Source of the DNA: an uncultured Prevotellaceae bacterium
GTDB taxonomy: Bacteria; Bacteroidota; Bacteroidia; Bacteroidales; Bacteroidaceae
Assembly: GCA_947167935.1 (NCBI GenBank)
Contig: CAMVJU010000008.1
Span: forward strand, 1-64,000
Reading direction: 5' to 3'
DNA: 64,000 nt
The notes under the pieces: model-generated
The model's database searches: none
Seen by the model: only the letters and a program-made list of their open reading frames with translations
What the model was told of the DNA's origin: nothing
Made by a program: the position numbers and the translations under genes
In this document: positions 33,493-44,049 of the stretch, one piece after another
Numbering within the stretch: position 1 is the stretch's first letter
Layout of the letters: each line of letters begins with the position of its first letter

Positions 33493-33500
33493 TATCTTTG
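33493..33500 (+). promoter_or_regulatory. -7 box for the cleaved-adhesin-like gene
   Basis: TATCTTTG lies 29 bp before the ATG at 33530. A -33 element at the usual spacing is not obvious. Confidence 0.5.
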
Positions 33501-33529
33501 CCGCACTTTCAATTAACCCAACAACAAAT

Positions 33530-34288
33530 ATGGCAACACAATTAATGAAAAAGAAGCTTTTTCTGTTTCTCGTCGCACTGCTTGCTGCAACGGGAGTGAA
33601 AGCCGATGAATGGGGCTTTGAAAACGGCTTAGACGGCTGGATCGTCATTGACGGCAATAACGACGGATACACATGGACGCTGACCAGTGCCATTCCCTCT
33701 ACATGGCCTTCCTATGCCAATATCACGCTTGACTGGTATCATTCAGGCAGCAACGCTGTGTGCAGCGGTTCATACATCAACGGCGTCGGTGCACTGACGC
33801 CCAACGAATATCTTGTCTCACCACAGTTCAAGGTTTCGACAGGTTGCCAAATCAGCTTCTGGGCCGCTGCTGTCGATGCCACCTATGCTGCTGATCATTT
33901 CGGTGTTTTCGTCTCTACAGGGACTCCCGTTACCAGCAACTTCAAGTTGATAAAAGAATGGACGCTGACGGGATCGCGTGAATTTGTTGGTGGCAGACAG
34001 GAAGCACCAAGGCGTGTTGGCACCTGGCATTACTACACAGCCGACTTAAGCGCCTACACCAACCAAAAGATTTATGTAGCCATCCGTCATTTCAACTGCA
34101 ACAACCAATATATCCTCATCATCGACGACGTCAGCATAGTCGATGATGGCATGACGGTAGGCATTGACAACGTTAACGTTAAACTTAACGATAACAACAA
34201 CTTTTATTACGACATACAAGGCCGCCACGTGGTTCATCCCACGAAAGGGCTCTACATCCAAAACGGCAAAAAAATCGTAGTAAAGTAA
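33530..34288 (+). CDS. Secreted cleaved-adhesin / choice-of-anchor J domain protein
   Basis: The 252-aa protein has a signal peptide (LFLFLVALLAATGVKAD) and one jellyroll domain of the cleaved-adhesin (choice-of-anchor J) type: WGFENGLDGWIVIDGNNDGYTW, then NEYLVSPQFKVS, ISFWAAAVD, HFGVFVST and YVAIRHFNC. Such domains bind carbohydrate or protein in gingipains and in gut Bacteroidetes. The C-terminal tail FYYDIQGRHVVHPTKGLYIQ, then NGKKIVVK, is the best example here of a short sorting-like tail. The start could also be the Met five codons in. No neighbour is co-oriented. Confidence 0.85.
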   Translation: MATQLMKKKLFLFLVALLAATGVKADEWGFENGLDGWIVIDGNNDGYTWTLTSAIPSTWPSYANITLDWYHSGSNAVCSGSYINGVGALTPNEYLVSPQFKVSTGCQISFWAAAVDATYAADHFGVFVSTGTPVTSNFKLIKEWTLTGSREFVGGRQEAPRRVGTWHYYTADLSAYTNQKIYVAIRHFNCNNQYILIIDDVSIVDDGMTVGIDNVNVKLNDNNNFYYDIQGRHVVHPTKGLYIQNGKKIVVK

Positions 34289-34312
34289 TTGTCCTTGATG
34301 TCCTTACTTAAA

Positions 34313-34717
34313 TCAAAGACCACTAGACTGGTGAAGACGCTCCAAATTGCCGTCCCATAGGTCGTGCAGGTCGTCGATGTCATCGGGCAGAGAAAAGTCG
34401 GTGACACAGAGGCACACCTCCTCAGTCAGCTCGCTGCGGCCTATGCGCATCTCCCAGTATGCATCAGGGTCGGTGTCGTCTAACCATTTCAACTTGATAT
34501 GGCTGTTTTTCTCACGTTCCATGATGCGTGCGCACATCGTGTGATGCTCGCCCCACAAATCTCCCCACGTCAGCTCCATCACGCCATTGGCCTCGTTCAC
34601 ACGGTCGGCTATCCACCGCTCCAACCCGTGATCGGTGCTCATCAATGTCCACAGGATGTCCGGCTTGCGGGCGTTCAGCGGATATTCCAGCTCCAGTCTC
34701 TGTTTCTTTGTATTCAT
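34313..34717 (-). CDS. START-like domain (SRPBCC) protein
   Basis: The 134-aa protein belongs to the Bacteroidetes START-like family related to the Aha1/SRPBCC fold, which has a ligand-binding or chaperone-binding cavity; the ligand is unknown. It starts MNTKKQRLELEYPLNARKPDILWTLMSTDHGLERWIADRV and includes DLWGEHHTMCARIMEREKNSHIKLKWLDD, as in homologues. There is no signal peptide, so it is cytoplasmic. It converges on the adhesin-like gene and is transcribed on its own from an upstream -7 box. Confidence 0.8.
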   Translation of the reverse strand: MNTKKQRLELEYPLNARKPDILWTLMSTDHGLERWIADRVNEANGVMELTWGDLWGEHHTMCARIMEREKNSHIKLKWLDDTDPDAYWEMRIGRSELTEEVCLCVTDFSLPDDIDDLHDLWDGNLERLHQSSGL

Positions 34718-34740
34718 CAGGTCAGGTATTTATTATGGCG

Positions 34741-34748
34741 CAAAATTA
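34741..34748 (-). promoter_or_regulatory. -7 box for the START-like gene
   Basis: TAATTTTG on the minus strand, 24 bp before the ATG, fits the Bacteroidetes -7 consensus; TTG lies 23 bp further upstream, slightly too far. Confidence 0.5.
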
Positions 34749-34843
34749 CAAAAAATAATGAGAACACATGCCAAGAAAAGAAAATATTTTGCAGGGTAAA
34801 TCCTAAATAAAGTTAACAGCAAGCATTTTCTCTTGCCTACATT

Positions 34844-34873
34844 TTTGCGTTTAGGCGAAAAACCGTACCTTTG
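34844..34873 (+). promoter_or_regulatory. Promoter for the tRNA gene
   Basis: TTTG (34844-34847), an 18-bp spacer and TACCTTTG (34866-34873) lie 26 bp upstream of the mature tRNA 5' end. Confidence 0.65.
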
Positions 34874-34899
34874 CACCCGCTTAACCGATAAAGGTTGTT

Positions 34900-34976
34900 G
34901 GCGGGATAGCTCAGCTGGTTAGAGCGCATGATTCATAATCATGAGGTCGCCGGTTCAATCCCGGCTCCCGCTACCA
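34900..34976 (+). tRNA. tRNA with CAT anticodon, most likely elongator tRNA-Met
   Basis: A full cloverleaf can be drawn. The acceptor GGCGGGA pairs with TCCCGCT (one G-U), the D arm is GCTC...GAGC, and the anticodon stem is CATGA/TCATG with loop TTCATAA. The T arm is GCCGG-TTCAATC-CCGGC, and CCA is encoded. The CAT anticodon fits elongator Met; tRNA-Ile2, whose C34 would be modified to lysidine, cannot be excluded from sequence alone. Initiator tRNA is unlikely because the anticodon stem lacks the run of three G-C pairs. Confidence 0.93.
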
Positions 34977-34982
34977 CCAACG

Positions 34983-35017
34983 AGGCAGTCAGGCCATCAA
35001 GACCTGGCTGCCTTTTT
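34983..35017 (+). terminator. Rho-independent terminator after the tRNA gene
   Basis: AGGCAGTCAGG and CCTGGCTGCCT form an 11-bp stem with one G-U pair, followed by TTTTT. It starts 7 bp after the encoded CCA. Confidence 0.85.
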
Positions 35018-35020
35018 AAG

Positions 35021-35060
35021 TTTTTAGCAATTAGCTTTTGGCAATAGGCATTTAGCATAA
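35021..35060. repeat. TTAGC-word micro-repeat between the tRNA terminator and surE
   Basis: The words TTTTAGCAATTAGC, TTTTGGCAATAGGC and ATTTAGC form an imperfect repeat with a period of about 14. The rest of the gap up to surE shows nothing else. Confidence 0.5.
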
Positions 35061-35073
35061 TCATTCATAAAAA

Positions 35074-35874
35074 ATGGAACGTCCGCTGATTCTCATTTCC
35101 AACGACGACGGCTATCAGGCCAAAGGAATCCGCAGCCTCGTCGATATGGTCAAACATATGGGCTACGTCATTGTGTGTGCCCCCGACGGGCCCCGCTCAG
35201 GATATGCCTGCGCCTTCTCTGCCACGACGCCGCTGGTGCTTACCCTTCGCGAGAAGAGCGACGGTGTAGAGATTTGGTCGTGCAACGGCACTCCCGTCGA
35301 CTGCGTGAAGATGGCATTGCACGAGATTGTTCCCCGTCGGCCCGACATCGTTATCGGTGGCATCAATCATGGCGACAATGCCTCAGTGAACACCCATTAC
35401 AGCGGTACGATGGGCGTAGTGATGGAGGGCTGCATGAAGCACATCCCCTCAGTGGCTTACTCCATTTGCGACTACAGCGCCGATGCCGACTTCGAACCCA
35501 TGCGTCCCTATGTGGAGCGTTTCACGGCACAGATATTAGAGGAGGGTTTGCCCAAGGGTGTCTGCCTGAACATCAATTTCCCTTTATTAGAGGAAAGAGG
35601 AGAGAGGAGAGAGGAGAGAGATTACCAAGGCGTGAAGGTTTGCCGCATGGGCTTCGGTTCTTGGCAGAACGAAGTAACGAAATGCCATCATCCACGTGGC
35701 TACGACTACTGGTGGATGGTGGGACACTATCACGACGACGAGCCGGAAGCTACTGACACCGACCGCTGGGCTCTGGATCACGGCTACGTAGCCATCACTC
35801 CCACCCGCATGGATGTCACCGCCTACGAAGCAATGGAATTTCTTAATTCCGAGTTCGTAATTCGTAATTCGTAA
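35074..35874 (+). CDS. surE: 5'/3'-nucleotidase SurE
   Basis: SurE is a metal-dependent nucleoside monophosphate phosphatase. The 266-aa protein has the metal motif SNDDGYQAKGI, GPRSGYACAFS, the nucleotide site NGTPVDCVKMAL and GGINHGDNASVNTHYSGTMGVVMEG. Two micro-repeat insertions appear. A GA-rich string encodes LLEERGERREERDY, where relatives have a short FPD-like loop before the strand GVKVCRMG. A second string provides the last residues EFLNSEFVIRNS, extending the protein past its normal end. lpxB begins 19 bp after the stop. Confidence 0.94.
   Translation: MERPLILISNDDGYQAKGIRSLVDMVKHMGYVIVCAPDGPRSGYACAFSATTPLVLTLREKSDGVEIWSCNGTPVDCVKMALHEIVPRRPDIVIGGINHGDNASVNTHYSGTMGVVMEGCMKHIPSVAYSICDYSADADFEPMRPYVERFTAQILEEGLPKGVCLNINFPLLEERGERREERDYQGVKVCRMGFGSWQNEVTKCHHPRGYDYWWMVGHYHDDEPEATDTDRWALDHGYVAITPTRMDVTAYEAMEFLNSEFVIRNS
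35589..35620. repeat. GA-rich micro-repeat in frame within surE
   Basis: AGAGGAAAGAGGAGAGAGGA and its continuation (GAGAGGAGAGAG) repeat every 7 bases and encode EERGERREER. The opposite strand reads as the TC-rich type found in the PL11 signal peptide. Confidence 0.6.
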
Positions 35875-35892
35875 TTCGAAATTCGTAATTCC
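35843..35892. repeat. GTAATTC micro-repeat over the surE stop codon
   Basis: Five or more copies of the word TTCGTAA or GTAATTC (period 10) run across the surE stop codon into the lpxB upstream region. They form the surE C-terminal FLNSEFVIRNS and the intergenic DNA. Confidence 0.7.
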
Positions 35893-35893
35893 C

Positions 35894-37021
35894 ATGAAAT
35901 ACTACTTGATAGCCGGTGAGGCATCGGGCGACCTGCACGCATCGCGCCTGATGCAGGAACTGAAGAAACAGGACGCCGAGGCGGAATTCCGTTTCTACGG
36001 AGGCGACCAGATGGCCGCTGTAGAGGGCAGCACGATGGTGAAGCACTACCGCGACTTGGCCTACATGGGCTTCATCCCTGTCTTCCTCCACCTGCCCACC
36101 ATCCTGATGAACATGCGGCGCGCCAAAAAGGACATCAAGGCGTGGCAGCCCGACGTCGTTATCCTCGTCGACTATCCCGGCTTCAATCTCAAGATTGCCA
36201 AATACGTCAGGAAGAACGCCATTGCGCCTGTCTATTATTACATCGCGCCAAAAATCTGGGCGTGGAAGGAATATCGCATCAAGAGTATCAAGCGCGACGT
36301 GGACGAGCTATTCTCTATCTTGCCCTTCGAGGTGAACTTCTTTGAAGGCAAGCATCACTACCCTATCCACTATGTGGGCAACCCGACAGCGGATGAGGTG
36401 AGGGAGTTTCTGAAAAGTGAAAAGTCAAGAGAGGATTCTTCACATAAAACAATTGCCATTCTTTGTGGCTCGCGTCGTCAGGAGATTAAGGCCAATCTGC
36501 CGGCTATGCTGCAGGTGACCGACAAATACAGCGATGATTGTCAGATTGTCATTGCAGGCGCACCGAGCATCGATGCCGACTACTATAAGCCATTCATGGA
36601 AGGACACAAAGTCAGCATCGTCTTTAATCAGACCTACAAGTTGCTCTCACAGGCTCACGTCGCTCTTGTCACCAGTGGCACCGCCACCTTGGAGACGGCC
36701 CTTTTCGGCGTGCCGCAGGTGGTATGCTACGAGACGAAGCTCCATTGGTTTTTCAAATGGCTGCGCAAAAAGCTGCTGAAGGTAAAATATGTGTCGTTAG
36801 TCAACCTCATTGCTGACCGCGAGGTGGTGAAGGAACTGGTGGTCGACACTTTCTCAGCTGAGAATATCGAGAAAGAATTGTCCGTCCTTCTGCCCGATGA
36901 CAGTCCGCAGCGCCGCCAGATGTTGGAAGACTACAACGATGTGTGGCAGCGCTTGGGCGACAAGCAGGCACCAAAAGAAGCAGCCCGCATCATCTGCAGG
37001 CTGCTACATAATCATCGTTAA
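35894..37021 (+). CDS. lpxB: Lipid-A-disaccharide synthase
   Basis: LpxB condenses UDP-2,3-diacylglucosamine with lipid X to make the lipid A disaccharide at the inner membrane. The 375-aa protein shows the family start YYLIAGEASGDLHASRLMQELK, VVILVDYPGFNLKIAKYVRK, YYIAPKIWAWKEYRIKSIKRDVDELFSILPFE, and the C-terminal LVTSGTATLETALFGVPQVVCYETK. A short lysine/serine-rich string (FLKSEKSREDSSHK) is encoded by an AAAAGTGAAAAGTC repeat and lies in a loop before the strand KTIAILCGSRRQE. It probably shares a transcript with surE, 19 bp upstream. Confidence 0.97.
   Translation: MKYYLIAGEASGDLHASRLMQELKKQDAEAEFRFYGGDQMAAVEGSTMVKHYRDLAYMGFIPVFLHLPTILMNMRRAKKDIKAWQPDVVILVDYPGFNLKIAKYVRKNAIAPVYYYIAPKIWAWKEYRIKSIKRDVDELFSILPFEVNFFEGKHHYPIHYVGNPTADEVREFLKSEKSREDSSHKTIAILCGSRRQEIKANLPAMLQVTDKYSDDCQIVIAGAPSIDADYYKPFMEGHKVSIVFNQTYKLLSQAHVALVTSGTATLETALFGVPQVVCYETKLHWFFKWLRKKLLKVKYVSLVNLIADREVVKELVVDTFSAENIEKELSVLLPDDSPQRRQMLEDYNDVWQRLGDKQAPKEAARIICRLLHNHR
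36413..36431. repeat. AAAAGTGAAAAGTC micro-repeat in lpxB
   Basis: A repeat of the word AAAAGT(G/C) encodes LKSEKSRED, a variable loop of LpxB. It is the shortest of the in-frame micro-repeats here, so it could be ordinary sequence. Confidence 0.35.
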
Positions 37022-37036
37022 TCAATAGACTCTTTT

Positions 37037-39313
<2,277 letters not shown>

Positions 39314-39374
39314 TCAGTGTTTTTCCGTGTTCTTTGCGGAGCAAAACGGCAGAGCCGAGCGCATCCGTTGCTTA

Positions 39375-41069
39375 TTATGGTCTCAGGGCATCGAGCCAGC
39401 AGAGGAAGGCAACGAGTGAGGCATTCCAGTTGATGGCTATCTCGTTGGAGGCGTAGCTCTGCATCACATCCATGTAGGACTCGTCGGGCTCATTTGACGT
39501 GTAGGGCATGGGCATGTCTTTCTTGTCCTGCTGACCGGGATTCGGACCGCCAACAAGCATACCTGGGAAGGGTTTCTCTACGTTGTCGGCCTCCGAGATG
39601 CGGTGGTGGGGATGCATCGGACTCTTGTCGCCGAAGCCCGTCACATAGCAGTAGCCCGTGGCGTTGCGGCCCAGCAGGTAGTCGGCACTCTCAAAGGCAT
39701 AGACACGGTAGGGCTTGCCCGTCAGCTGGTCGGCATAGAGCAAGGCCACAGCCTGGCAACAGCAGAACTCAGCCAGACAGCCCCAGCCGAAGTCGCTCTT
39801 CTTATTGCCATAAGGCGACTGGAAGCACGACTTGTCCACATCCTTCACAGCATCGTCGCAATAGGCCACCAACTGCTGCAACATCGGCTCATACAACGCC
39901 GACTTGTCGCCAGCGGCCAGCCACTCGAAAGCGCCCAGCGAGGCCACATTGCCCCATGTGGGCGTGGTAAAGGCCGCAGGCTGATACTGACGCACGTCGT
40001 CGAGATACTGCTGCTTGCCCGTCAAGCGATACAAGGCCGTAGCAGCCCAAAAGAACTCATCGCGGGCACTGCCGTCGCCGTAAGCACCCGTAGTGACAGC
40101 GGGGGCTTTCAGCTGTTCCTGACGATAGAATGCCGTAGGATTGGCCTTGGCCCATGCGTAGGCACGCTCAGCCATAGCGGCAGCCTGTGCCGAGAAGCCC
40201 GGATAGTCCTGGCCAAAAGGCTCGTAGAGGCGTGCTGCATCGGCCATCACGGCGGCGAAGTCGAGCGTGGCCGTCACGGTCTTCTGCACCACGAAGCGCG
40301 GCTGTTTGCAATCCTTGGGCATGATGAACGCCTCAAAGTTAGGCGTTGTCAGCTTATGGTAGACACCGCCGTCATAGGGATCCTGCATCGTGAGAAACCA
40401 CTGCAGGTTGAACATCATCTCATCCAACAGGTCGGGCGTATGGTTGTTGCTCTCAGGGATGTTGGTGTTCAGACCAGCAAAATAGTCGGGCAACTGCTCA
40501 TAGGCGGCCAGCATCAAGCCGATGCTGAATGCTGAGTTCACCACATATTTATTATAGTCGCCAGCATCGTACCAGCCGTAGGGCGAGCTGATGATCGTGC
40601 CAGCAGGACGCAGCGGCGAGGCGGCCGACGGATGCACCAGCACGTGGGTGTCGGGATGACCCGCAGGACGGTTATATTCGCCCCCCATCGTGATGGGCAC
40701 GCCAGTGCGGATGAGATAAAAGAGGCGCAGCGAGGCCTTGGCGATGTCACTGTAGGGACGCTCGTCCACCAAAAGGCTACACGACTCCTTACCCACGCTG
40801 ACCTGATAGCAACCAACGTCTGCCAGGCTACTTAGGTCAACGACGTAGCGGGTCTTTCCCGACCAAGGCGACACGGCCTTGCGCACCTTCTTCGGCTTCA
40901 CCACCTTGCCCGAGGGCGTCGTCACACGCACCTTGCCCAAGGGATTTGTGCCCTCTACGACAATCATTTTCTCCTGACCGGGATAGCAGCCCACCTGGTT
41001 GTAGCGTATCTGGGCCTGGACACACACTGCGGCACATGCCACGGCCATTGTCAATAATAATCTTTTCAT
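39375..41069 (-). CDS. GH9 endoglucanase (CelD type), secreted
   Basis: GH9 enzymes are inverting beta-1,4-glucanases. The 564-aa protein has a signal peptide (LLLTMAVACAAVCVQA), an N-terminal Ig-like CelD_N domain (IRYNQVGCYPGQEKMIVVEG) and an alpha/alpha barrel. The catalytic base region is YGWYDAGDYNKYVVNSAFS (D168, D171). Further motifs are YCYVTGFGDKSPMHPHHR and the acid E543 in YASNEIAINWNA. All key residues are present. It lies between the acidic lipoprotein gene (42 bp upstream) and the GH97 gene, probably in a run started by the alcohol dehydrogenase. Confidence 0.94.
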   Translation of the reverse strand: MKRLLLTMAVACAAVCVQAQIRYNQVGCYPGQEKMIVVEGTNPLGKVRVTTPSGKVVKPKKVRKAVSPWSGKTRYVVDLSSLADVGCYQVSVGKESCSLLVDERPYSDIAKASLRLFYLIRTGVPITMGGEYNRPAGHPDTHVLVHPSAASPLRPAGTIISSPYGWYDAGDYNKYVVNSAFSIGLMLAAYEQLPDYFAGLNTNIPESNNHTPDLLDEMMFNLQWFLTMQDPYDGGVYHKLTTPNFEAFIMPKDCKQPRFVVQKTVTATLDFAAVMADAARLYEPFGQDYPGFSAQAAAMAERAYAWAKANPTAFYRQEQLKAPAVTTGAYGDGSARDEFFWAATALYRLTGKQQYLDDVRQYQPAAFTTPTWGNVASLGAFEWLAAGDKSALYEPMLQQLVAYCDDAVKDVDKSCFQSPYGNKKSDFGWGCLAEFCCCQAVALLYADQLTGKPYRVYAFESADYLLGRNATGYCYVTGFGDKSPMHPHHRISEADNVEKPFPGMLVGGPNPGQQDKKDMPMPYTSNEPDESYMDVMQSYASNEIAINWNASLVAFLCWLDALRP

Positions 41070-41111
41070 AGGTAAGCTTTTGTCATTCTGTTTCTACGTG
41101 CAGACGCCCTG

Positions 41112-41723
41112 TTAGTTCTTTTTCATAAAGAAACCATCGACCGACCAGCTGATAGTACATTTTCCATCGCTGTATACACCAGATTCAACTTCTCTGAAGC
41201 CGCGCGACCGAGCCACTTTAAAGAATTCGTCCTCAGATACCTCACCGGCATAATAGCGTACATGGAGGTCGGGTAATTCATTGCTTGCTCCCACATAAAA
41301 TTCACCGTAATCAGGATGTGAGAACATCATATAAGCTTCCAAGCCCTCAACTTGCTTGTCGCCATCATACGTGAGGCCCTTAATCACCAGCTGTTCGGCG
41401 CAGTATTCCAGGTCTTCATTGACAACGGTCTTGTAGAACACATCGAACAGGGAAGAAACGCTCAGTTCGCTGCTGCCAGCCACGTCCTCGTCCTCATCGA
41501 TGTCTTCCACGTCGAAGTCTTCCTCGTCCATGTCGTCCACGTCGAAGTCTTCTTCGTCGAAGTCGCTGTCATCCTCTATTTCTGCCCTAACCTCTGTTTC
41601 GTCTTCATCGTCGTCGGCAGATTTTTTGTCCTTACCATTGCCGCAAGCCACCAATAGCACCATGGCCAACAGCATGAGAAGAAGCTGTAGCCTACTTGTT
41701 GAAAAAAGATTGTTACGTTTCAT
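41112..41723 (-). CDS. Acidic lipoprotein of unknown function
   Basis: The 203-aa protein has a lipobox (VLLVAC followed by GNGKDKK), so it is a predicted lipoprotein. Its middle is an acidic low-complexity stretch (DDDEDETEVRAE, FDEEDFDVDDMDEEDFDVED) and the C-terminal half is an unidentified fold (VVNEDLEYCAEQLVIKGLTYDGD, EAYMMFSHPDYGEFYVGAS). I do not recognise the family. It lies between the DUF4380-like gene and GH9 on the same strand, so it may belong with the polysaccharide enzymes. Confidence 0.65.
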   Translation of the reverse strand: MKRNNLFSTSRLQLLLMLLAMVLLVACGNGKDKKSADDDEDETEVRAEIEDDSDFDEEDFDVDDMDEEDFDVEDIDEDEDVAGSSELSVSSLFDVFYKTVVNEDLEYCAEQLVIKGLTYDGDKQVEGLEAYMMFSHPDYGEFYVGASNELPDLHVRYYAGEVSEDEFFKVARSRGFREVESGVYSDGKCTISWSVDGFFMKKN

Positions 41724-41756
41724 TTAAATGATTATTTTTTTGTTAATATTGAGTTG

Positions 41757-42701
41757 CTATTCGACATAGTCTTTCACTATCTTCACCAGCTCTGCAGAGG
41801 GTTGCGTAGCATCGGCGACTGGAACCAAATACCAGCTGACGCTCCACTTGAGCTCCTCGCCGGGCTGCAGCAAGGTGTAGGCGCCCTGACTCTCCAGCTC
41901 GATGTAGGTTTTGCCACGGTTGACGTAGACCTGCACCTCGGCCTCACCAGGAGCGGACTGACCTGCCTGCAAATCATCGAACTCCTTGATCAGCAGCAAT
42001 CCGTCGGCAAAATAGGCCAGCCAGCCCGTACCGTCGGCATTCACCTTGCGATTCTGCGGTGCCTCGTCGGTTTTATACCAGGCAGCGCCGTGAGTACCCT
42101 CGAAGGTCATCACGCCGGCAGGCCAGATGCTGTCGACGGGAGCCTCGAAGAAGATGAGTCCGTCGCCGTTTGGCACACGCGTAATCTCCCACGGAGCCAC
42201 GCTGCGCGGCTCGCTGCCCTCATTCTTAATGGAATAGGTGATGGTGAAAGCCGGCTCATTCCCTTTTCCGCCCATACGAGGATATTCCACCTGAATGTCC
42301 TTGCCCACGCTGAGTCCTAAGCGTTCACACACAGGGCTGGTGATGACCAAGCGGTCGTTGCTCTGTCGCACCACCTTGTAGGCCTGCTTGTCAAACTCAG
42401 GCACGGGAGGCCAGTTCCATTCCTTCTGCGGACTGGTCCAGAACGTGCTGCCGAAGGACTCCGGCCAGCGGCTTTGCGACAGCACTTCCTTGTCCTGATA
42501 CTTCAGCGACAGAATCTTGCCGCCCTTAGAAGCGTTGACGACCATGCTGACACGGCCATTTGAAAGGGTGAACACCTCGTCTCCCTCCCCGATAGGGCTT
42601 GCGTTGAAGTTTGCGGGGAAGTTTCCTTGTGCCAGTGCCTTTTGTTGCGGCAAAATCGCAACACACCCGACCAGCAGGGTGAATAATAAGAATCGTTTCA
42701 T
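41757..42701 (-). CDS. DUF4380-like galactose-mutarotase-fold protein
   Basis: The 314-aa protein has a signal peptide (LLVGCVAILPQQKALAQG) and a single beta-sandwich domain of the DUF4380 type, related to mutarotase-like folds: VFTLSNGRVSMVVNASKGGKILSLKY, FGSTFWTSPQKEWNWPP, ITSPVCERLGLSVGKDIQV. The role is unknown; the fold often binds or interconverts sugars. It lies 6 bp downstream of the alcohol dehydrogenase and 33 bp upstream of the acidic lipoprotein. Confidence 0.75.
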   Translation of the reverse strand: MKRFLLFTLLVGCVAILPQQKALAQGNFPANFNASPIGEGDEVFTLSNGRVSMVVNASKGGKILSLKYQDKEVLSQSRWPESFGSTFWTSPQKEWNWPPVPEFDKQAYKVVRQSNDRLVITSPVCERLGLSVGKDIQVEYPRMGGKGNEPAFTITYSIKNEGSEPRSVAPWEITRVPNGDGLIFFEAPVDSIWPAGVMTFEGTHGAAWYKTDEAPQNRKVNADGTGWLAYFADGLLLIKEFDDLQAGQSAPGEAEVQVYVNRGKTYIELESQGAYTLLQPGEELKWSVSWYLVPVADATQPSAELVKIVKDYVE

Positions 42702-42707
42702 AGCTGA

Positions 42708-43889
42708 TTATTTTGCCATATGATAAATTCTTTCCATATCCTCTGCCTTCAGCACCTTCAAGCAGCCGATGCTACGGCGGCCGTCCTGGCAGCACTTGCG
42801 TGTCATCTCCTTGATTTCCTCATCGGTGATGTCGCGGCCAATGAGTTCATGGATGTTGATTGGCATACCAATGGCGTGGTAGAAGCGCTCCATTGCCTCG
42901 ATGCCCTTCAGCGCCGTGCCTTCGGGGTCGGTAAAATCGTTGGGTACATCCATCACGTTGACGGCGAAGCGCACAAAGCGGCGAAGGTTCTCATGCATGG
43001 TATAGCGTGCCCAGCTAGGCCAGATGGCGGCGAGGCCTGCGCCGTGAGTGGCGTCGAACATGGCACTCAATTCGTGCTCCAGCTGGTGCGTGGCCCAGTC
43101 GTCGGCAACGCCACAGCCCGTCAAGCCGTTGTGCATCAGCGAGCCGCCCCACATGATCTGTGCCCTGTAGCGGTAGTCCTCGGGATTCTTCAGCACGGCG
43201 AACACGGCATTCTTGATGTTGCGTAGCATGGCCTCGGCAATGTCCGTAGTAAAGTCCATATCGTCGTCCTTAGTGAAGTAGCGCTCCATCGTGTGCATCA
43301 TCATATCGGTCACTCCAGCAGCCGTCTGATAGGGAGGCAGCGTGAAGGTGCGCTTCGGGTTCATGATAGCGAACTTCGGGCGCGAGAGGTTGTTGCTATA
43401 TCCAAGTTTGATGTCGCCATCCTCGTTAGTGATGACGCTGGCCTCACTCATCTCGCTACCTGCAGCGGGAATGGTGAGCACACAGGCCACGGGCAGCATC
43501 TTCTTCGCCTGGTCCTTGCCCAAATAAAAGTCCCAAACATCACCCTCGTAGGGTACACCGTAGGCGATGCACTTGGCCGAGTCGATGACCGAACCGCCAC
43601 CCACAGCCAGGATGAAGTCGATACCTTCCTTACGGCACAGCTCGATGCCCTGCCTGGCCAGCGATAGCCTCGGGTTGGGCACCACGCCACCAAGGGTAAG
43701 GAACTCTACCCCACCCTCCTTGAGCAGTCTGCACATCTTGTCGAGCAGCCCCGACTTGATGGCGCTTTTGCCACCATAGTGCACCAACACCTTTGTGCCG
43801 CCATATTTCTTCACTAACTGAGCCACCTGCTCCTCTGAGTTCTCGCCGAACACCACTTCCGTCGGTGCATAGAAATTAAAGTCCTTCAT
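42708..43889 (-). CDS. Iron-containing alcohol dehydrogenase (BDH-like)
   Basis: The enzyme probably interconverts an aldehyde or ketone with its alcohol using NAD(P)H and a divalent metal. The 393-aa protein starts FNFYAPTEVVFGENSEEQVAQLVKKYGG and has the nucleotide site AVGGGSVIDSAKCIAYG. The metal ligands are in GVTDMMMHTMERYF and in HQLEHELSAMFDATHGAGLAAIWPSW. The family pattern matches butanol dehydrogenase-like (YqhD/BDH) proteins. It is the first gene of the 43889-37037 run and has its own promoter. Confidence 0.93.
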   Translation of the reverse strand: MKDFNFYAPTEVVFGENSEEQVAQLVKKYGGTKVLVHYGGKSAIKSGLLDKMCRLLKEGGVEFLTLGGVVPNPRLSLARQGIELCRKEGIDFILAVGGGSVIDSAKCIAYGVPYEGDVWDFYLGKDQAKKMLPVACVLTIPAAGSEMSEASVITNEDGDIKLGYSNNLSRPKFAIMNPKRTFTLPPYQTAAGVTDMMMHTMERYFTKDDDMDFTTDIAEAMLRNIKNAVFAVLKNPEDYRYRAQIMWGGSLMHNGLTGCGVADDWATHQLEHELSAMFDATHGAGLAAIWPSWARYTMHENLRRFVRFAVNVMDVPNDFTDPEGTALKGIEAMERFYHAIGMPINIHELIGRDITDEEIKEMTRKCCQDGRRSIGCLKVLKAEDMERIYHMAK

Positions 43890-43942
43890 TTTCGTTTTGG
43901 TTTTATTGTGTCGTTGGTTTTAGATTCAGTTGTCATTCGACT

Positions 43943-43972
43943 GCAAAGATACAAATTTTCTTCGAAATCCAA
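43943..43972 (-). promoter_or_regulatory. Promoter for the alcohol dehydrogenase run
   Basis: On the minus strand TTG (43972-43970), a 19-bp spacer and TATCTTTG (43950-43943) match the Bacteroidetes consensus, 54 bp before the ATG. Confidence 0.7.
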
Positions 43973-44049
43973 TGAAAAGGGGAACTTTTTTTCGTTCCCC
44001 CCTTTATTTTCGTTTGCATGCCAGTTCCAAGCCGTGGATGCCCCTCGAG

